Source of the DNA: Lycium barbarum
Lineage: Eukaryota; Streptophyta; Magnoliopsida; Solanales; Solanaceae
Length of the DNA stretch: 64,000 nt
Direction: 5' to 3'
Assembly: GCF_019175385.1 (NCBI RefSeq)
Contig: NC_083339.1
Coordinates: forward strand, 77,892,307-77,956,306
Both the position numbers and the translations under genes were made by a program. Shown here in pieces: positions 21,735 through 34,734 of this stretch. Every line of letters begins with the position of its first letter. Positions within the stretch are counted from its first letter, which is position 1. The notes under the pieces are model-generated. The model made no database searches and was not told the origin of the DNA. It saw only the letters and a list, made by a program, of their open reading frames with translations.

Positions 21735-23048
21735 TGTTACACCTCATAGTTTTGTACGTTGAGATTCGCTAGGTATTAGTCATTCAATTGTGGACACTGG
21801 AGTTATTTTCGAAGATATACGAGATTATATGTGCTTATCTTATGATTGTGAGGGTTTAAGCTTATGTAATAGGTCATGGAAGGGTTGGAGAACAAGTGAA
21901 TCAAGGAGATTGATTTTTCGGAACTATGGAGAAAAGTTGGGTAAGATTTCGTACGATGCTTTTGGTCTAAATTGGGGAAATAATATCTTTTAGCATATGG
22001 AGAGTTTTGAGGTAAAGCCTAAATTAAAGCTCAGGAAGTCTAGTTTCCAACACAACAAATCGCGCGTTAATCCGACACCGGAATCAAATGTTATGGGAAA
22101 TTTAAGATAGACTGCCAGGGCAAAAATTAACTCTACACGAACGCACTTGGAGGTGGCGCAACGGGCAGAGGACCAAGGACTAACTCAGCGCAAACGTGCC
22201 CCAAGGTGGCGCGAACGTGCTGAGTAAATTCTAGGTCAGTACAAGCCGACTCTAGAATGTTATAAAAAGGGGTTTACCCCCTCATTTTCCATCCATACAC
22301 CCCTAAACTCCTCTCAAACATTCTGGAACTCTCCCCCAACTTCCATTCGTCAAATTGTAACGCGAATCAAGTATAATCTCGGGATTTAGGTCCAGATAGC
22401 GTATAGTTGTGATTATAGTACCGTATTGCGGTGAATCTTGGCTTGGATTCAAGGTGAAAAGTGAAGATATTGCGGTTCTAGCGGGAGTAAGGTATGAATC
22501 TTCCCTTATTGATATTGATTTAGGTTTATTTACGGAGGTAGAGCTATTAAATGATTGTATAATCAATTTGTTGGTTGAGAAATTGGATAAACATCGTGTG
22601 GGATATTTAATGGAATATTTTGGTATTGATGATGATGTTATTGGCGTTAGTGTTGTTGTTGTGTTGGTTGTTGGTATTGTGATTTCGGGATAGGGATATA
22701 AATAGGGGAGATGCAGCCCGAATTTTGGTAGATTCTAAAGGATTTTAATTTGAAGACTTAAGATAGACATATGACGATAAGGCTAACAGTAGTATGATTT
22801 CTCTTGAATGTAGATTTACGAGCTCGGGAGAATAAACGTTAAGTAGTAAGAGACCAAAAGGTATGTTGAGGTTGTTCCTTCTTTTATTTTTGGCATGATC
22901 CTTATTATCTAAACGAACACAGTAAGCGAGCGAGTTCCAAAGACTCTACTCTTAGATGGTACAGGATTCATTGTATTCTTGATTCCTTATGTTTTACGTC
23001 TATGGCATCCAGGGATCTTACGTTATCCAGAGTAGTCCAGAAGTATAC
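21735..23048 (+). mobile_element. Element D 3' LTR, first piece
   Basis: It begins TGTTACACCTCATAGTTTTG directly after the polypurine tract. It holds the family-D promoter cassette of GGTGGCGC / GCGCGAACGTGC words (22130-22230), TATAAAAA at 22261-22268, donor-like AGTAAG|GTATGA (near 22492) and AAAAG|GTATGT (near 22860). It is cut at 23048 by element E, whose duplication TATAC occupies 23044-23048, and resumes at 30347. Confidence 0.87.
22261..22268 (+). promoter_or_regulatory. TATA box of element D 3' LTR
   Basis: TATAAAAA precedes a GGGGTTTACCCC palindrome. Element E and D2 have the same TATA plus GGGGTTWACCCC arrangement in antisense (24791-24808; 59463-59480), so the D and E promoters are related. 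Confidence 0.75.
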
Positions 23049-25705
23049 TGTCACACCCCGACTTTACTAGGGTGTGATGGGCACCCGACCCCATATTCGG
23101 AGCCGAGCGAACCCGCTGACTCTTATTACATATATAACCCTTTGAACCCCTAAATCAAGTACACATAATAAAATTTACTGAAATATTCTTTTTGTTGCTT
23201 TCAAATCAAATAAAATCTGTAACTGTGTAAAACTTGTATCATAATACAAACTGACTCCCGAAACCCACGACTCTGTCTGCAAAGTCTCTAACTTTGAACA
23301 AAACGTCATAGCACATATACTCTGACTCGGCAGCACTCCAGAACAAGTGGAGCCTACCAACTCCGCTGGAACATCTTCTATGCTAGCTTCAGCTCATCTG
23401 GGTGTACCTGCGCGGCATGAAACGCAGCCCCGATGAAGAGGGGTCAGTACGAGCAATGTACTGAGTATGTAAGGCATGAATAATAACTGTATGGAACATA
23501 GAACATGTCATAAGATAAAAGAGTAACCTGAAATAGCATTCTGAACCAAATCCTGTGGCCTTTACCCAAATTCTAGCATGCACAATATAAATACAGCACA
23601 CGCAAATTCTAGAATACACAATATAAATACAGTATCACAATAGTCCCTTCGGACGGCCGCTTCCGGCATAATAATGATGGCCCCTTCGGGCAGCCGCTTC
23701 CGGCTTAATAATAATAATGGCCCCTTCAGGCATGCCGCTTCCGGCATAATAATAATGATGGCCCCTTCGGGCATGCCGCTTCCGGCATAATAATAATGAT
23801 GGCCCCTTCGGGCATGCCGCTTCCGGTATAATAATAATGATGGTATAGAGAGTAAACATAAGTCGTAAATGAAATGAAGTAGTAAAACCTCGCACCCCCT
23901 TCAGAGTGGTTTTGAAAAGCTAAATAGTAAAATCTCGCACCCCCTTCGGAGTGGTTTTGAAAATCTAACTTTATGTTTCCTTTAGTATAAAACTAATTTC
24001 ATCGAAATCATTAGTAAAATCTTATACACATCTCAACTGGCATCTTATGGGTGTTCCCTTCGAAACATAATAGGAGTACAATATCAATAAACCATCACAA
24101 GAAACATTTAGACCTTACTCGTCTAAGAATGGAATCATATGGAGTACTTATGGAATGAGTAACAACAAGGATCATGCCAAAATGAAAGAAGGAATAGCCT
24201 TAACATACCTGTTCCACGCCCTATTAGCTACGCTTATGTGTCCGAGCTTGTAAGTCTACATTTAAGATAATTCACACTAATGTTATCCTTTTCATCATAC
24301 ACTTGTGCCATAATTCAAATTATACTATTTTATATTCTGCCGAAAATCGGGCAGCATCTCCCCTGTTTATATGCCTAGCCCAAATTCTCAATCCAGCAAC
24401 CAACAACAACAACAATTCCAACATCAATTATAATGTTTCCAATTCCAAAATATCTCATAAAACAGCCCACACGCTGTTTTCCAACTTTTACAACTAATTA
24501 ACTCAGTATACAATCATTTAATCGTGCTTTCTTCGTAAATAATCCCATATTAATACAAGTAGAAAGAGATTCATACCTTTCTCCCTTTAATATTGTTGTA
24601 TCTTCCCTTTTTCACCTTAGTTTTATGCCACAATGCACCGCCATACGATTTTGCAGCGAAAACTATAGGCTTATCCGGACTGGAATTGGGAAATTATACC
24701 TGGTTTGGGCTAAAAAGTGGGTATGGAAATGTTGGGGAATTTTCCAGAAATTTTGGGACGTTTTTGAGTATATTTTCTGGAAAAAATGGGGGTTTACCCC
24801 TTTTTATAAGGTTCTGGATTCGGCCCAGAACCGACATAAAATGCTTCTGCGCGTTCGCGCAGAGTTAAATTTCCTGACTGGACGTTCATTCAGTAAAAAG
24901 GTCATAACTCCTCATCCCGATATCGTGTGAGTGACCACGACCTATGGTTGGAAAGATATTTCAATTATCTACAACTTTTATTTCTGGGCATTTTCCAAAT
25001 TCCAAAATTATAATGCCGTCTTTTCCCGTGGAAGTCAAATCATCCAAAAATGTTTCCTTAAATCGTCCTTTTGGAGGGCTTATGCCCATTTTTGGCTTAA
25101 GGGTCCTTCTTAGGACTTGCTCAACTTTCCATATACTATTCATATATCTTTTCACACGTCTTTTATAAGACTCCAGCATGTGGGTCCCACTTAGCTCGCA
25201 GCGGCAAGGGCTTTTCGTCAAATAACCTATGAACTAATTCACACCATATGATCTCCAAATGTCATATATATGTTATTATTACCTTTCTGTAACACAACCT
25301 TCATTCCGAACTTGATTCTCGCGTTTTTGTTCAGCGCGTTCGCGCTGTATCGGCCCTTTGGCCTTCTGCGCGTTCGCGCAGACCATTTTTTTTTTGGCTT
25401 GCCCATCCAACTTGTAATGTCCATATTTCCTTACCATGAGGTCCGATTGAGGAGCCGCTTGTTCCGTTGGAAACTAGACTTTCCGAACTTCACTTTAAAC
25501 TTTTGTTTTACTTCAAAACTCTTAATATACTAGAACATATCATTTCTTCCATTTATACCAAAATTTTCGTATCAGACCTTGCCTAACTTTCTTTCAAAGC
25601 CTCGGAAGCTTAACCTCGTTAACCCTGGCGTCACTTTACTCTCCCTTTGACCCAAACTAAGCCGTCTATAGTTTTGGTAACGTGAAATTTTTCCGGGGTG
25701 TAACA
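23049..25705 (-). repeat. Element E LTR, left copy (3' LTR)
   Basis: The plus strand reads TGTCACACCCCGACTTTAC ... CCGGGGTGTAACA. Contents on the minus strand: GCGCGTTCGCGC cassettes (25333-25384 and about 24847-24862), TATA (plus ttttata 24802-24808), GTATGAATC donor-like site, a 40-bp tandem array (23640-23845), and CAGTAC / GTACTG (23444-23462). Confidence 0.92.
23640..23845. repeat. ~40-bp tandem array in left LTR E
   Basis: Five units share CCCCTTCGGGCATGCCGC, then TTCCGGCATAATAATAATGA. The same array is at 28208-28412 in the other LTR, so it predates insertion. A separate two-unit repeat (CTCGCACCCCCTTCGGAGTG) follows at about 23888-23965 and 28455-28530. Confidence 0.92.
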
Positions 25706-27618
25706 TCCTTGCCCCCTTAGGAACATTCGTCCTCGAATGTTCATACTAGTCTTGTAGTCTGTCCATAATCCTATTCTCGGGTACATCCCGTTATCGGATC
25801 ATTCTTCCTTTAATGAGGTCATACCATAACAAGTATGTTTGTTACTCTGATATCTTGTTAATATTTGCCCCATCCATTGGAATATCGCTCAATTCTTTTA
25901 TTTCTCACAATTTTTTTTTTTGATCTTAAAAGATACCCTTCAATCACTCTACTTCTTTGCTGACTAACCCCTGGATCTTATTGAACTCGTTTCTACAAAA
26001 ATTCTCGCTTCGAACTACATCTATTTGTCATATCTGAGTGCGTTTAGAATCTTTGTGCTCTATTCACTTGCTTTCTTCTGATGAGTCTTACCTTACGGTG
26101 CCCTCAAGACAAATCCACACTTCGATCTTCAACCCTTACTTTAAATGTTAAGCTTAACACGTTCCTTTCATCGGTTCCCTTAATGTCCCTAATAAAATGT
26201 ATAACGATAACGACTGTATTATTTCCGTATAAATTCCACTTTTGTTTTAGGGCTTATACTTGTCACACCTTGGAATTCGTCACTTCAATCTCTTCACTTA
26301 CGCTTTCCTTACTTGCTTACCCCCTTTTAGGGTCTTACTTATTTTATTCGCAAATCCATTACCTGACCTCCAATCTTGAATTCCTTGTACATCATAATCT
26401 TTTATTCTTGTGTTGTACTCAGCATTGATTTCAACGACAATCATAATCATATCTTTACTTGTCATTGATGATATTCTTACTTGATTAATGTCTTCTTTAC
26501 CGTAGCGCCGGTTACTGAGACTCACATGTCCACTGATACAATCACATATGAAATATATATATATAATTACTATCAACTAGTCCACAAAATACTTCCAAAC
26601 GCTATTCAAGCCTATCCTAGTTCCCGAGCTGTAATGCACTTTCTGTCTCTTCGCCAATCTAGTCTGCTTCGTCTTACGCGACTTCTTATGGTCTCCAACC
26701 ATCCCATATACTCTATTTTCCCTTAGGTTACCCTAGCTTCTCATCTGCCTTTCATGTCTCAATTTATAGAATTCTTGCATACTTCCCAGGGGGTCACCCA
26801 TCTTGAAATTGCTCCCACCTGAGCACGCTTAACCTCGAAACTTCACTGGAATTCGGTGCCTTAGTATCGATATTTTCGCGTCCGCTTCCTCACATGACCT
26901 TTATTATATGTTCTGAAGCAAACTGAAGTCTTACAGGCTCCGGGACATTTTTATAACACGTCCTTTCTTTTACAATTACTATTTTACCCTTTTTGATTCC
27001 CAATGTTCACCTTTCACTTACGTGCGTAATTATCTTTCGTCCTGGATTCCCAGATTCCTGATGGTAACAATTATACTTTCGTCGTCGTTACTTATGCATA
27101 TCCGATTATCAGCCAGTTCGGACTACTAATCGTCTTTCTCACAATTTTTCTTCATGCCATGTCCAAATCCGTGGCACATCTCACTTATTGTCTGTTTACG
27201 ATGTTTCCTTTCCACGTTTTTTTCCTGTTAAGCATACCCAGCAATTCTGACAGAATCTCCTTTACCATTCTTATTATTTACAATATGTATGCAGCAGATA
27301 TAGACAAGACCTCATAGAACATACGGCTATATAACACGTTCTAGCTATCCAGAGCTTCCAGTTCCAGAACAAATGTCAATACTTACCCCTGTGGCTCTCC
27401 ATATCGCCATTCACTTTCTTCCGTCGTATGTAAGGAATTTTCATTTTCCTATGACTTGGCTCTATCGCACGATCTTAAGACAAAAAGAAGGTCAACAATC
27501 CCTAGATGCCCCGCAGCCTCCTGCTTATAAATGTGGCCGGCTTCACACCCATAAACAGGACTCTACTGGACACGACTTTGCAGACAACCCCTTAGACCGA
27601 CCTGCTCTGATACCACTT
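25706..27618 (-). other. Element E interior: no coding capacity, polypurine tract, shared non-coding domain
   Basis: At the left, purine tract AAGGGGGCAAGGA (minus strand, 25706-25718) and inverted repeat ACATTCG-TCCT-CGAATGT (25723-25740) mark the 3' end of the interior. No gag, protease, RT or integrase motif is visible on either strand. The pyrimidine-rich stretch about 26080-26470 resembles the interior of A' (about 49120-49870), with TTCTTGTGTTG.ACTCA.CATTG in both. Short plus-strand frames (26081-26428, 27373-27723) lie antisense to the element and match no family I recognise. Confidence 0.8.
27598..27615 (-). promoter_or_regulatory. Primer binding site of element E
   Basis: The minus strand reads TGGTATCAGAGCAGGTCG, starting 3 bases from the LTR end. 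It is complementary to initiator-Met tRNA and fixes the element orientation as minus. Confidence 0.9.
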
Positions 27619-30341
27619 TGTCACACCCCGACTTTACTACGGTGTGATAGGCACCCGGCCCCATATTCGGAGCCGAGCGAACCCGCTGACTCTTATTACA
27701 TATATAACCCTTTGAACCCCTAAATCAAGTACACATAATAAAAGTTACTGAAATATTCTTTTTGTTGCTTTCAAATCAAATAAAATCTGTAACTGTGTAA
27801 AACTTGTATCATAATACAAACTGACTCCCGAAACCCACGACTCTGTCTGCAAAGTCTCTAACTTTGAACAAAACGTCATAGCACATATACTCTGACTCGG
27901 CAGCACTCCAGAACAAGTTGAGCCTACCAACTCCGCTGGAACATCTTCTATGCTAGCTTCAGCTCATCTGGGTGTACCTGCGCGGCATGAAACGCAGCCC
28001 CGATGAAGAGGGGTCAGTACGAGCAATGTACTGAGTATGTAAGGCATGAATAATAACTGTATGGAACATAGAACATGTCATAAGATAAAAGAGTAACCTG
28101 AAACAGCATTCTGAACCAAATCCTGTGGCCTTTACCCAAATTCTAGCATGCACAATATAAATACAGCACACGCAAATTCTAGAATACACAATATAAATAC
28201 AGTATCACAATAGTCCCTTCGGACGGCCGCTTCCGGCATAATAATGATGGCCCCTTCGGGCAGCCGCTTTCGGCTTAATAATAATAATGGCCCCTTCAGG
28301 CATGCCGCTTCCGGCATAATAATAATGATGGCCCCTTCGGGCATGCCGCTTCCGGCATAATAATAATGATGGCCCCTTCGGGCATGCCGCTTCCAGCATA
28401 ATAATAATGATGGTATAGAAAGTAAACATAAGTCGTAAATGAAATGAAGTAGTAAAACCTCGCACCCCCTTCGGAGTGGTTTTGAAAAGCTAAATAGTAA
28501 AATCTCGCACCCCCTTCGGAGTGGTTTTGAAAATCTAACTTTATGTTTCTTTAGTATAAAACTAATTTCATCGAAATCATTAGTAAAATCTTATACACAT
28601 CTCAACTGGCATCTTATGGGTGTTCCCTTCGAAACATAATAGGAGTACAATATCAATAAACCATCACAAGAAACATTTAGACCTTACTCGTCTAAGAATG
28701 GAATCATATGGAGTACTTATGGAATGAATAACAACAAGGATCATGCCAAAATGAAAGAAGGACTAGCCTTAACATACCTGTTCCACGTCCTATTAGCTAC
28801 GCTTATGTGTCCGAGCTTGTAAGTCTACATTTAAAATAATTCACACTAATGTTATCCTTTTCATCGTACACTTGTGCCATAATTCAAATTATACTATTTT
28901 ATATTCTGCCGAAAATCGGGCAGCATCTCCCCTGTTTATATGCCTAGCCCAAATTCTCAATCCAGCAACCAACAACAACAACAACAATTCCAACAGCAAT
29001 TATAATGTTTCCAATTCCAAAATATCTCATAAAACAGCCCACACGCTGTTTTCCAACTTTTACAACTAATTAACTCAGTATACAATCATTTAATCGTGCT
29101 TTCTTCTTAAATAATCCCATATTAATACAAGTAGAAAGAGATTCATACCTTTCTCCCTTTAATATTGTTGTATCTTCCCTTTTTCACCTTAGTTTTATGC
29201 CACAATGCACCGCCATACGATTTTGCAGCGAAAACTATACGCTATCCGGACTGGAATTGGGAAATTATACCTGGTTTGGGCTAAAAAGTTGGTATGGAAA
29301 TGTTGGGGAATTTTCCAGAAATTTTGGGAGGTTTTTGAGTATATTTGCTGGAAAGAATGGGGGTTTACCCCTTTTTATAAGGTTCTGGATTCGGCCCAGA
29401 ACCGACATAAAATGCTTCTGCGCGTTCGCGCACCCTTTGGGCGCGTTCGCGCAGAGTTAAATTTCCTGACTGGACGTTCGTTCAGTAAAATGGTCATAAC
29501 TCCTCATCCCGATATCGTGTGAGGGACCACGACCTATGGTTGGAAAGCTATTTAAATTATCTACAACGTTTATTTCTGGGCAGTTTCCAAATTCCAAAAT
29601 TATAATGCCGTGTTTGCCCCTGGAAGTCAAATCATCCAAAAATGTTTCCTTAAATCGTCCTTTTGGAGGGCTTATGCCCATTTTTGGCTTAAGGGTCCTT
29701 CTTAGGACTTGCTCAACTTTCCATATACTATTCATATATCTCTTCACACGTCTTTTATAAGACTCCAGCATGTGGGTCCCACTTAGCTCGCAGCGGCAAG
29801 GGCTTTTCGTCAAATAACCTATGAACTAATTCACACCATATGATCTCCAAATGTCATATATATGTTATTATTACCTCCCTGTAACAAAACCTTCATTACG
29901 AACTTGATTCTCGAGTTTTTGTTCAGCGCGTTCGCGCCACGTGGGGACGCGTTCGCGCTGTATCGGCCCTTTGGCCTTTTGCGCGTTCGCGCCACTCGCT
30001 GGCGCGTTCGCGCAGACCATTTTTTTTTTTTGGCTTGCCCATCCAACTTGTAATGTCCATATTTCCTTACCCTGAGGTCCGATTGAGGAGCCGCTTGTTC
30101 CGTTGGAAACTAGACTTTCCGAACTTTACTTTAAACTTTTGTTTTACTTCAAAACTCTTAATATACTAGAACATATCATTTCTTCCATTTATACCAAAAT
30201 TTTCGTATCAGACCTTGCCTAACTTTCTTTCAAAACCTCGGAAGCTTAACCTCCTTAACCCTGGCGTAACTTTACTCTCCCTTTGACCCATACTAAGCCG
30301 TCTATAGTTTTGGTAACGTGAAATTTTTCCGGGGTGTAACA
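27619..30341 (-). repeat. Element E LTR, right copy (5' LTR)
   Basis: It starts TGTCACACCCCG and ends GGGGTGTAACA, 2723 bp. It is 66 bp longer than the left copy, mainly from extra GCGCGTTCGCGC-bounded units near 29430 and 29930-30010. As the 5' LTR it would have driven element transcription from the TATA at 29373-29379 (plus ttttata). Confidence 0.92.
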
Positions 30342-30346
30342 TATAC

Positions 30347-31153
30347 CTTTCATATAACCTTTCCAGAAGTATATATATGTGCAGTTATTTTCGTACACCG
30401 TGCCTACATGGCCGGGCAGTATAACACCGTGCCTACATGGCCGGGCAATATAACACCGCGCCTATGTGGCCAGGCAGACACACCACTGTAGTGGTCAGCT
30501 TATGATATCATCACGGATGCGGGATGCCCAGATGCAGGATATGAGGATAACACCGTGCCTATATGGCCGGGCAGTATACTATTCTTTTAATGATAACACC
30601 CTACCTATATGGTTGGGCAGTCTACTTTATATATAGATGCATATGATTTTTTAAAGAGAGCATGCATATCATATGCCCTCAGAGACACTTTCAGTTATAC
30701 AGAACCATTCAGACAGTCAGCTGGCTTATGAGTTTCAGATTCCTTTCATGATTCTTATGTATATGTTACTTTTATGCCTTACATACTCAGTACATTGTCT
30801 GTAAGGCCTCCCCTATTTCTTGGGGGTGGGGGGTGGGGGGAGTGCTGCATTTATGCTTGCAGGTTCAGGTAGACAAACAGATGGTCCAGCTCAGTAGGAC
30901 ATTTATCCAGCGGTGGTCAGAGCCCTCTACTTGATCCAGAGCTGTAGTTTTTTTTGGTATGCCATTTTGTTGAGATGAACATGCACATGGGTATGACAGG
31001 GTCATGTCCCGTCCTTTCTACAACTTTATACTCCAGTAGAGGTCTATAGATAGTTGTGTGAATTTGACAGATGATATAGCCTTGTTGGCTCCGGTTCCTT
31101 TGTGTCCAGCATATGTAGCAGCCTAGTTGGCTTGCTTTGTTCTTTCAGCATAT

Positions 31154-31206
<53 letters not shown>

Positions 31207-31367
31207 TTGTACAGAGTTCATGATGTCATCCTTTCACGAGTCAGTATAAGTTCAGTCTGAGTTATATATGGGCTTTTACTGTTTAGTATTATCTAGGTAC
31301 GAGTACAGGGGTGTTTGGTCAGTAGGGATCGGGCACTCGTCACGGCTCACCGTCATGGGTCGTGACA
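30347..31367 (+). mobile_element. Element D 3' LTR, second piece
   Basis: It resumes directly after the TATAC duplication and carries CACCGTGCCTACATGGCC units (30398-30620), the CAGTACATTGTCTGTA stem region, a G-rich run (30820-30845), a TA microsatellite (31152-31204) and the clean terminus GGGTCGTGACA at 31367. The following TAGTA would be the duplication of element D; its partner is lost left of the truncated 5' LTR. Confidence 0.87.
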
Positions 31368-34300
31368 TAGTAACCACCAGAACGGTATTTTTCCAACACG
31401 GAAACATGCAAAACCGGATAAAAATTCGACAGATCTGGTGAAAACTAACTCATAAAATAAGATCAACACAACGAATAATCTCAAACAGGCCACTACACCT
31501 CGTCTCGCTTATTAGTCACAACTCTCTAAACTTAGTTCAAGCTTCAATCCTCATATCTCCATATTCGGTTTTCCCTTGTAACTGATCCTCGAATAAACGT
31601 ATCGCTTTACTCGAATTCTGCGATTGAGTAAAATCGCAACCCTAAAGGCGACCAATAGGCCCCACAAACACTTCCAAAACCAACACAATCCTCTAAAACA
31701 TGGTCACAACCATAACCCATTCTGAACCGATGAAATACTCTGATTTTGCTAACCTTTCCTCCGCACTTACTAGAGTCGTTTCTCGTACCGCGATTCCTGA
31801 GAAACATAAGAACACACATACCAAAATTCTGAACCCATGACTTACTCTTGTCAGAAAAAATCCTTGATTCATCTGCGATCTCTACGCAATTCCATCAAAA
31901 CGGGTCTTACGGGCAGCCAACTTGGCCAGTTCCGAAACTTCCAAATCACAATGTAGGAATCACACCACTGATTATCTCGTCGAGCAAACAACTGATCACT
32001 ATAAGTCCTCTCACACAATAGTTCCTCCTCAAATATGTACAAGGCTCATTAAACCTGTCACACCCTGAATCAGAGCCAAAACGCATCGAATCTTTAAATA
32101 TCTTCCTTGAAATGTAACCATAGACCATTACGCTTAACTCGAACCGTGCTGATCCTAAATGAATGCACAACTCTCGAATATTACCAATAGTCATTAGGAC
32201 CAACTCTGAATTTCGAAACCAATCACAACCATACCACGCATAACAATTCCTGTCTATCGCTTTCAATTCCACAAGTTGAAACCTATCCAAGTTATCAACT
32301 TAGTATCGAAGAGCTATACCTTACGATTTCAATCTTCGTATTTCTCAACCTTTACCCGATACGAAATTCTGATACAACCCCGAACCTTTCGACGCGAAAC
32401 CTGAAGCCTCATATAGTAATTATATAACCATCGAACCTCTCATAATATTACCTCGATAATATAACTCTAGTCCTCACATGATAGGGATTCCACAATCTTC
32501 TCTCTTAAGGCATGCTAACTCATCCACTGTAGAATGTCACGAAACTTATCCGACGGTGTACTACCAAGCCACTTCTTATAAACCTCAACATGTCGGTTCA
32601 CCGAACTTTGCTTTTCACTAGTCGCTGATCACGAACCTCACGGAACTCTGTCATATCACATAGTCCATTCCTATAGATTTTCTTCTTAAGCTCACGCAAC
32701 AATCACATCTCAACTGGAATATGCAAGACAATGACACTACAATCCATACTGACCCAAGAAATCCCCAAGATGTACCTTTTTCTTATTGATTTACAATCAA
32801 CTATACCGTTTCTGGACTCGTCAATTCCCAATTTTCTAATCACTTCACGATCATCGATACCGTAATCAATGCTCGAATCCACTTTATCGAATACCACATA
32901 ATCATAAATCATGCAAACTAGCTGAATTAATCCTGGAGAGAGGATCGTACCACACACACTGCACATTAGCGTTTCCTTAACGCTTACCACTCTGAACTGA
33001 ACGCTCTTTAAATCCGGTGTATCACACAACATTATCACTGATAGCCTTATGTATCCCACTGAATCGTCCTTGCCCGAATTTCCTTACTCAATTTTCCAAA
33101 ATGCATACCAAACTTAACTCAGTTAACCCATCATCGATCTACCATTTCAAGTATCCATGCTCATTAATCCCTTAACGTTACTAGTCCTTGAAGAATCACC
33201 TCTTACCTCAGTCATCCAACCTGAACACCTCTAACCACTCGTATGCCAATCCCTCTTCTAACATCGCTAGTAGCGGGATCTAGATAATTTTACACAACGA
33301 AAACAAGGTTCCCAATCTTAGTCCACCACTGATCTCTATTAGTCTATGACATAACCGAACATACCAACTCACCTATCAACTCTCAAGCCCACTCTGCACT
33401 GTACATTCGCAGCCAAGCTCTCACATCATAACTCTTGTTTCCACGATTTTCTTGCTGCCCTTAAGCTCACAGTCTAACACAACGCACGTACTCATGTTAC
33501 CTCACATCAAGTCTTACGAACCTCAATCTCCTGAACCCGATAGCAAGATGCCTCATTGTAATCCTCAATTTTCGTATTTCATTTCAAATCACTCTATTAC
33601 TAAACCGATCATTCCTCTGAGCCGAATGAACCACAAACAACATCCATACTTCTCCTCAAATCTAAGTGTGGCAACCAGTAACTTACCAAGTCATCAACTC
33701 ATCGCATACGCCCATAATTGAAGTCATTTGTATTCGTCAATCACTAGCTTCTCATAAGCCTACAACCTAGTCAAATTTACCGACCGACGATGAGACCATA
33801 GCATTCACTTACCAACAGAGTAGTCATTTAACATCAACTAACTCATATCAAGAATAACATTTAGCACCAGTGGCAACCTTATCCTGACAACCATGCCAGA
33901 TACCAATTTTTTCCTTCCCAATCTCTCGAAGGTATTCACGTCCAAGATATTCTATGAAGTCTCACTTGCTACGTGCTTTCCACCAAAGCCTTCCTTCATA
34001 TCCTTATTTTCAACTTCCTTTCTTTATTACACGCGATTCACAATACATTGTCCACATTCGATGTCATCACCGAACTTACACTTGTTCTCACATATCGAAG
34101 TCTAATACTCTACCATTGCTGAATTGTCGACCCACCATTGGTTCAACAGTGTCACGCACACCATCATAAAGCCCCAAAGAAGCTGAAGTCAAACCGATCA
34201 TATCATCGAGCAACCCACTATTGTTAAGACATAATTGCACTTTTTCACTTCCGAGTAACCCAACGCTGAAACATGGAGGCACCGTAACCCTCATAACTAT

Positions 34301-34734
34301 CTTCCCAATTATCACGAACTCTCACAATAAATGATTCTAATCGCGACTCCACACAGCAATGGAGTCTAATCGCGTCTCCACCCAATTGAAACCTCGGGCC
34401 ATAATTAGTGATTGAACTAAATCACTCATCCGAATTAGGATAACACATCTTGTACCAAGCCGCCATACATCACAGATCAACCATTCGCATAAGAATTTAA
34501 GAATGAATGCCCACCCTCAATGGGTGATTAAGATAAGAGAGTTTAGATACCAATTGGAATCGACTAGATACCAATTTGAATAAAGTCGCACGAGAGAATG
34601 AAAGATTTTGAAGTTTTCTAAATGTCTTATAGCCTCTCGCAGGTAAGTATGGAGCTCATCGTACCGATCTCCAAGGCTCTACTAGAAATGCTCTTGTATT
34701 ATAGACTGGGTAACCTAGGGCTATGATACCAACT
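31368..34734 (-). other. Interior of element F1, apparently non-coding, with primer site
   Basis: Bounded by element D on the left and the F1 LTR on the right, this 3.4-kb stretch starts (minus strand) with TGGTATCATAGCCC (34718-34731), a primer site 3 bases from the LTR. No gag, protease, RT or integrase motif is seen. Minus-strand frames at 31946-32290 and 32703-33059 (114 and 118 residues) and plus-strand frame 33452-33721 resemble nothing I know and have no family motif. It is best read as the interior of another non-autonomous element whose 3' half was lost. The alternative is a very decayed gag-pol. Confidence 0.6.

Larger units (their letters stand above)
23049..30341 (-). mobile_element. 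Element E: complete non-coding LTR retrotransposon (LARD-like), nested in D 3' LTR
   Basis: The 7293-bp element is flanked by a perfect duplication TATAC (23044-23048 and 30342-30346). Its LTRs are nearly identical: 23049-25705 and 27619-30341. A minus-strand primer site and polypurine tract bound a 1.9-kb interior with no recognisable gag or pol. It fits the large retrotransposon derivative class, which moves only with proteins from related elements. In the parts compared by eye the LTRs differ at about 1-2 percent, plus two GCGCGTTCGCGC-unit indels, so it is one of the younger insertions here. Confidence 0.93.

Noticed and set aside
22261..22285. GGGGTTTACCCC considered as a telomere-like or terminator element
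   Set aside because: It is a fixed part of the D/E promoter just after TATA in several LTRs, not a telomeric array.
23635..23895. Minus-strand frames with repeated MPEGAIIII-type peptides (also 28205-28465)
   Set aside because: Translation of the 40-bp tandem array in LTR E. The periodic peptide follows from the DNA repeat and lies in non-coding LTR.
31607..33059. Minus-strand frames of 70-118 codons as a possible host gene
   Set aside because: No motif, no codon-bias sign and no intron structure. The region lies between a primer site and a retrotransposon insertion, so it is read as element interior.
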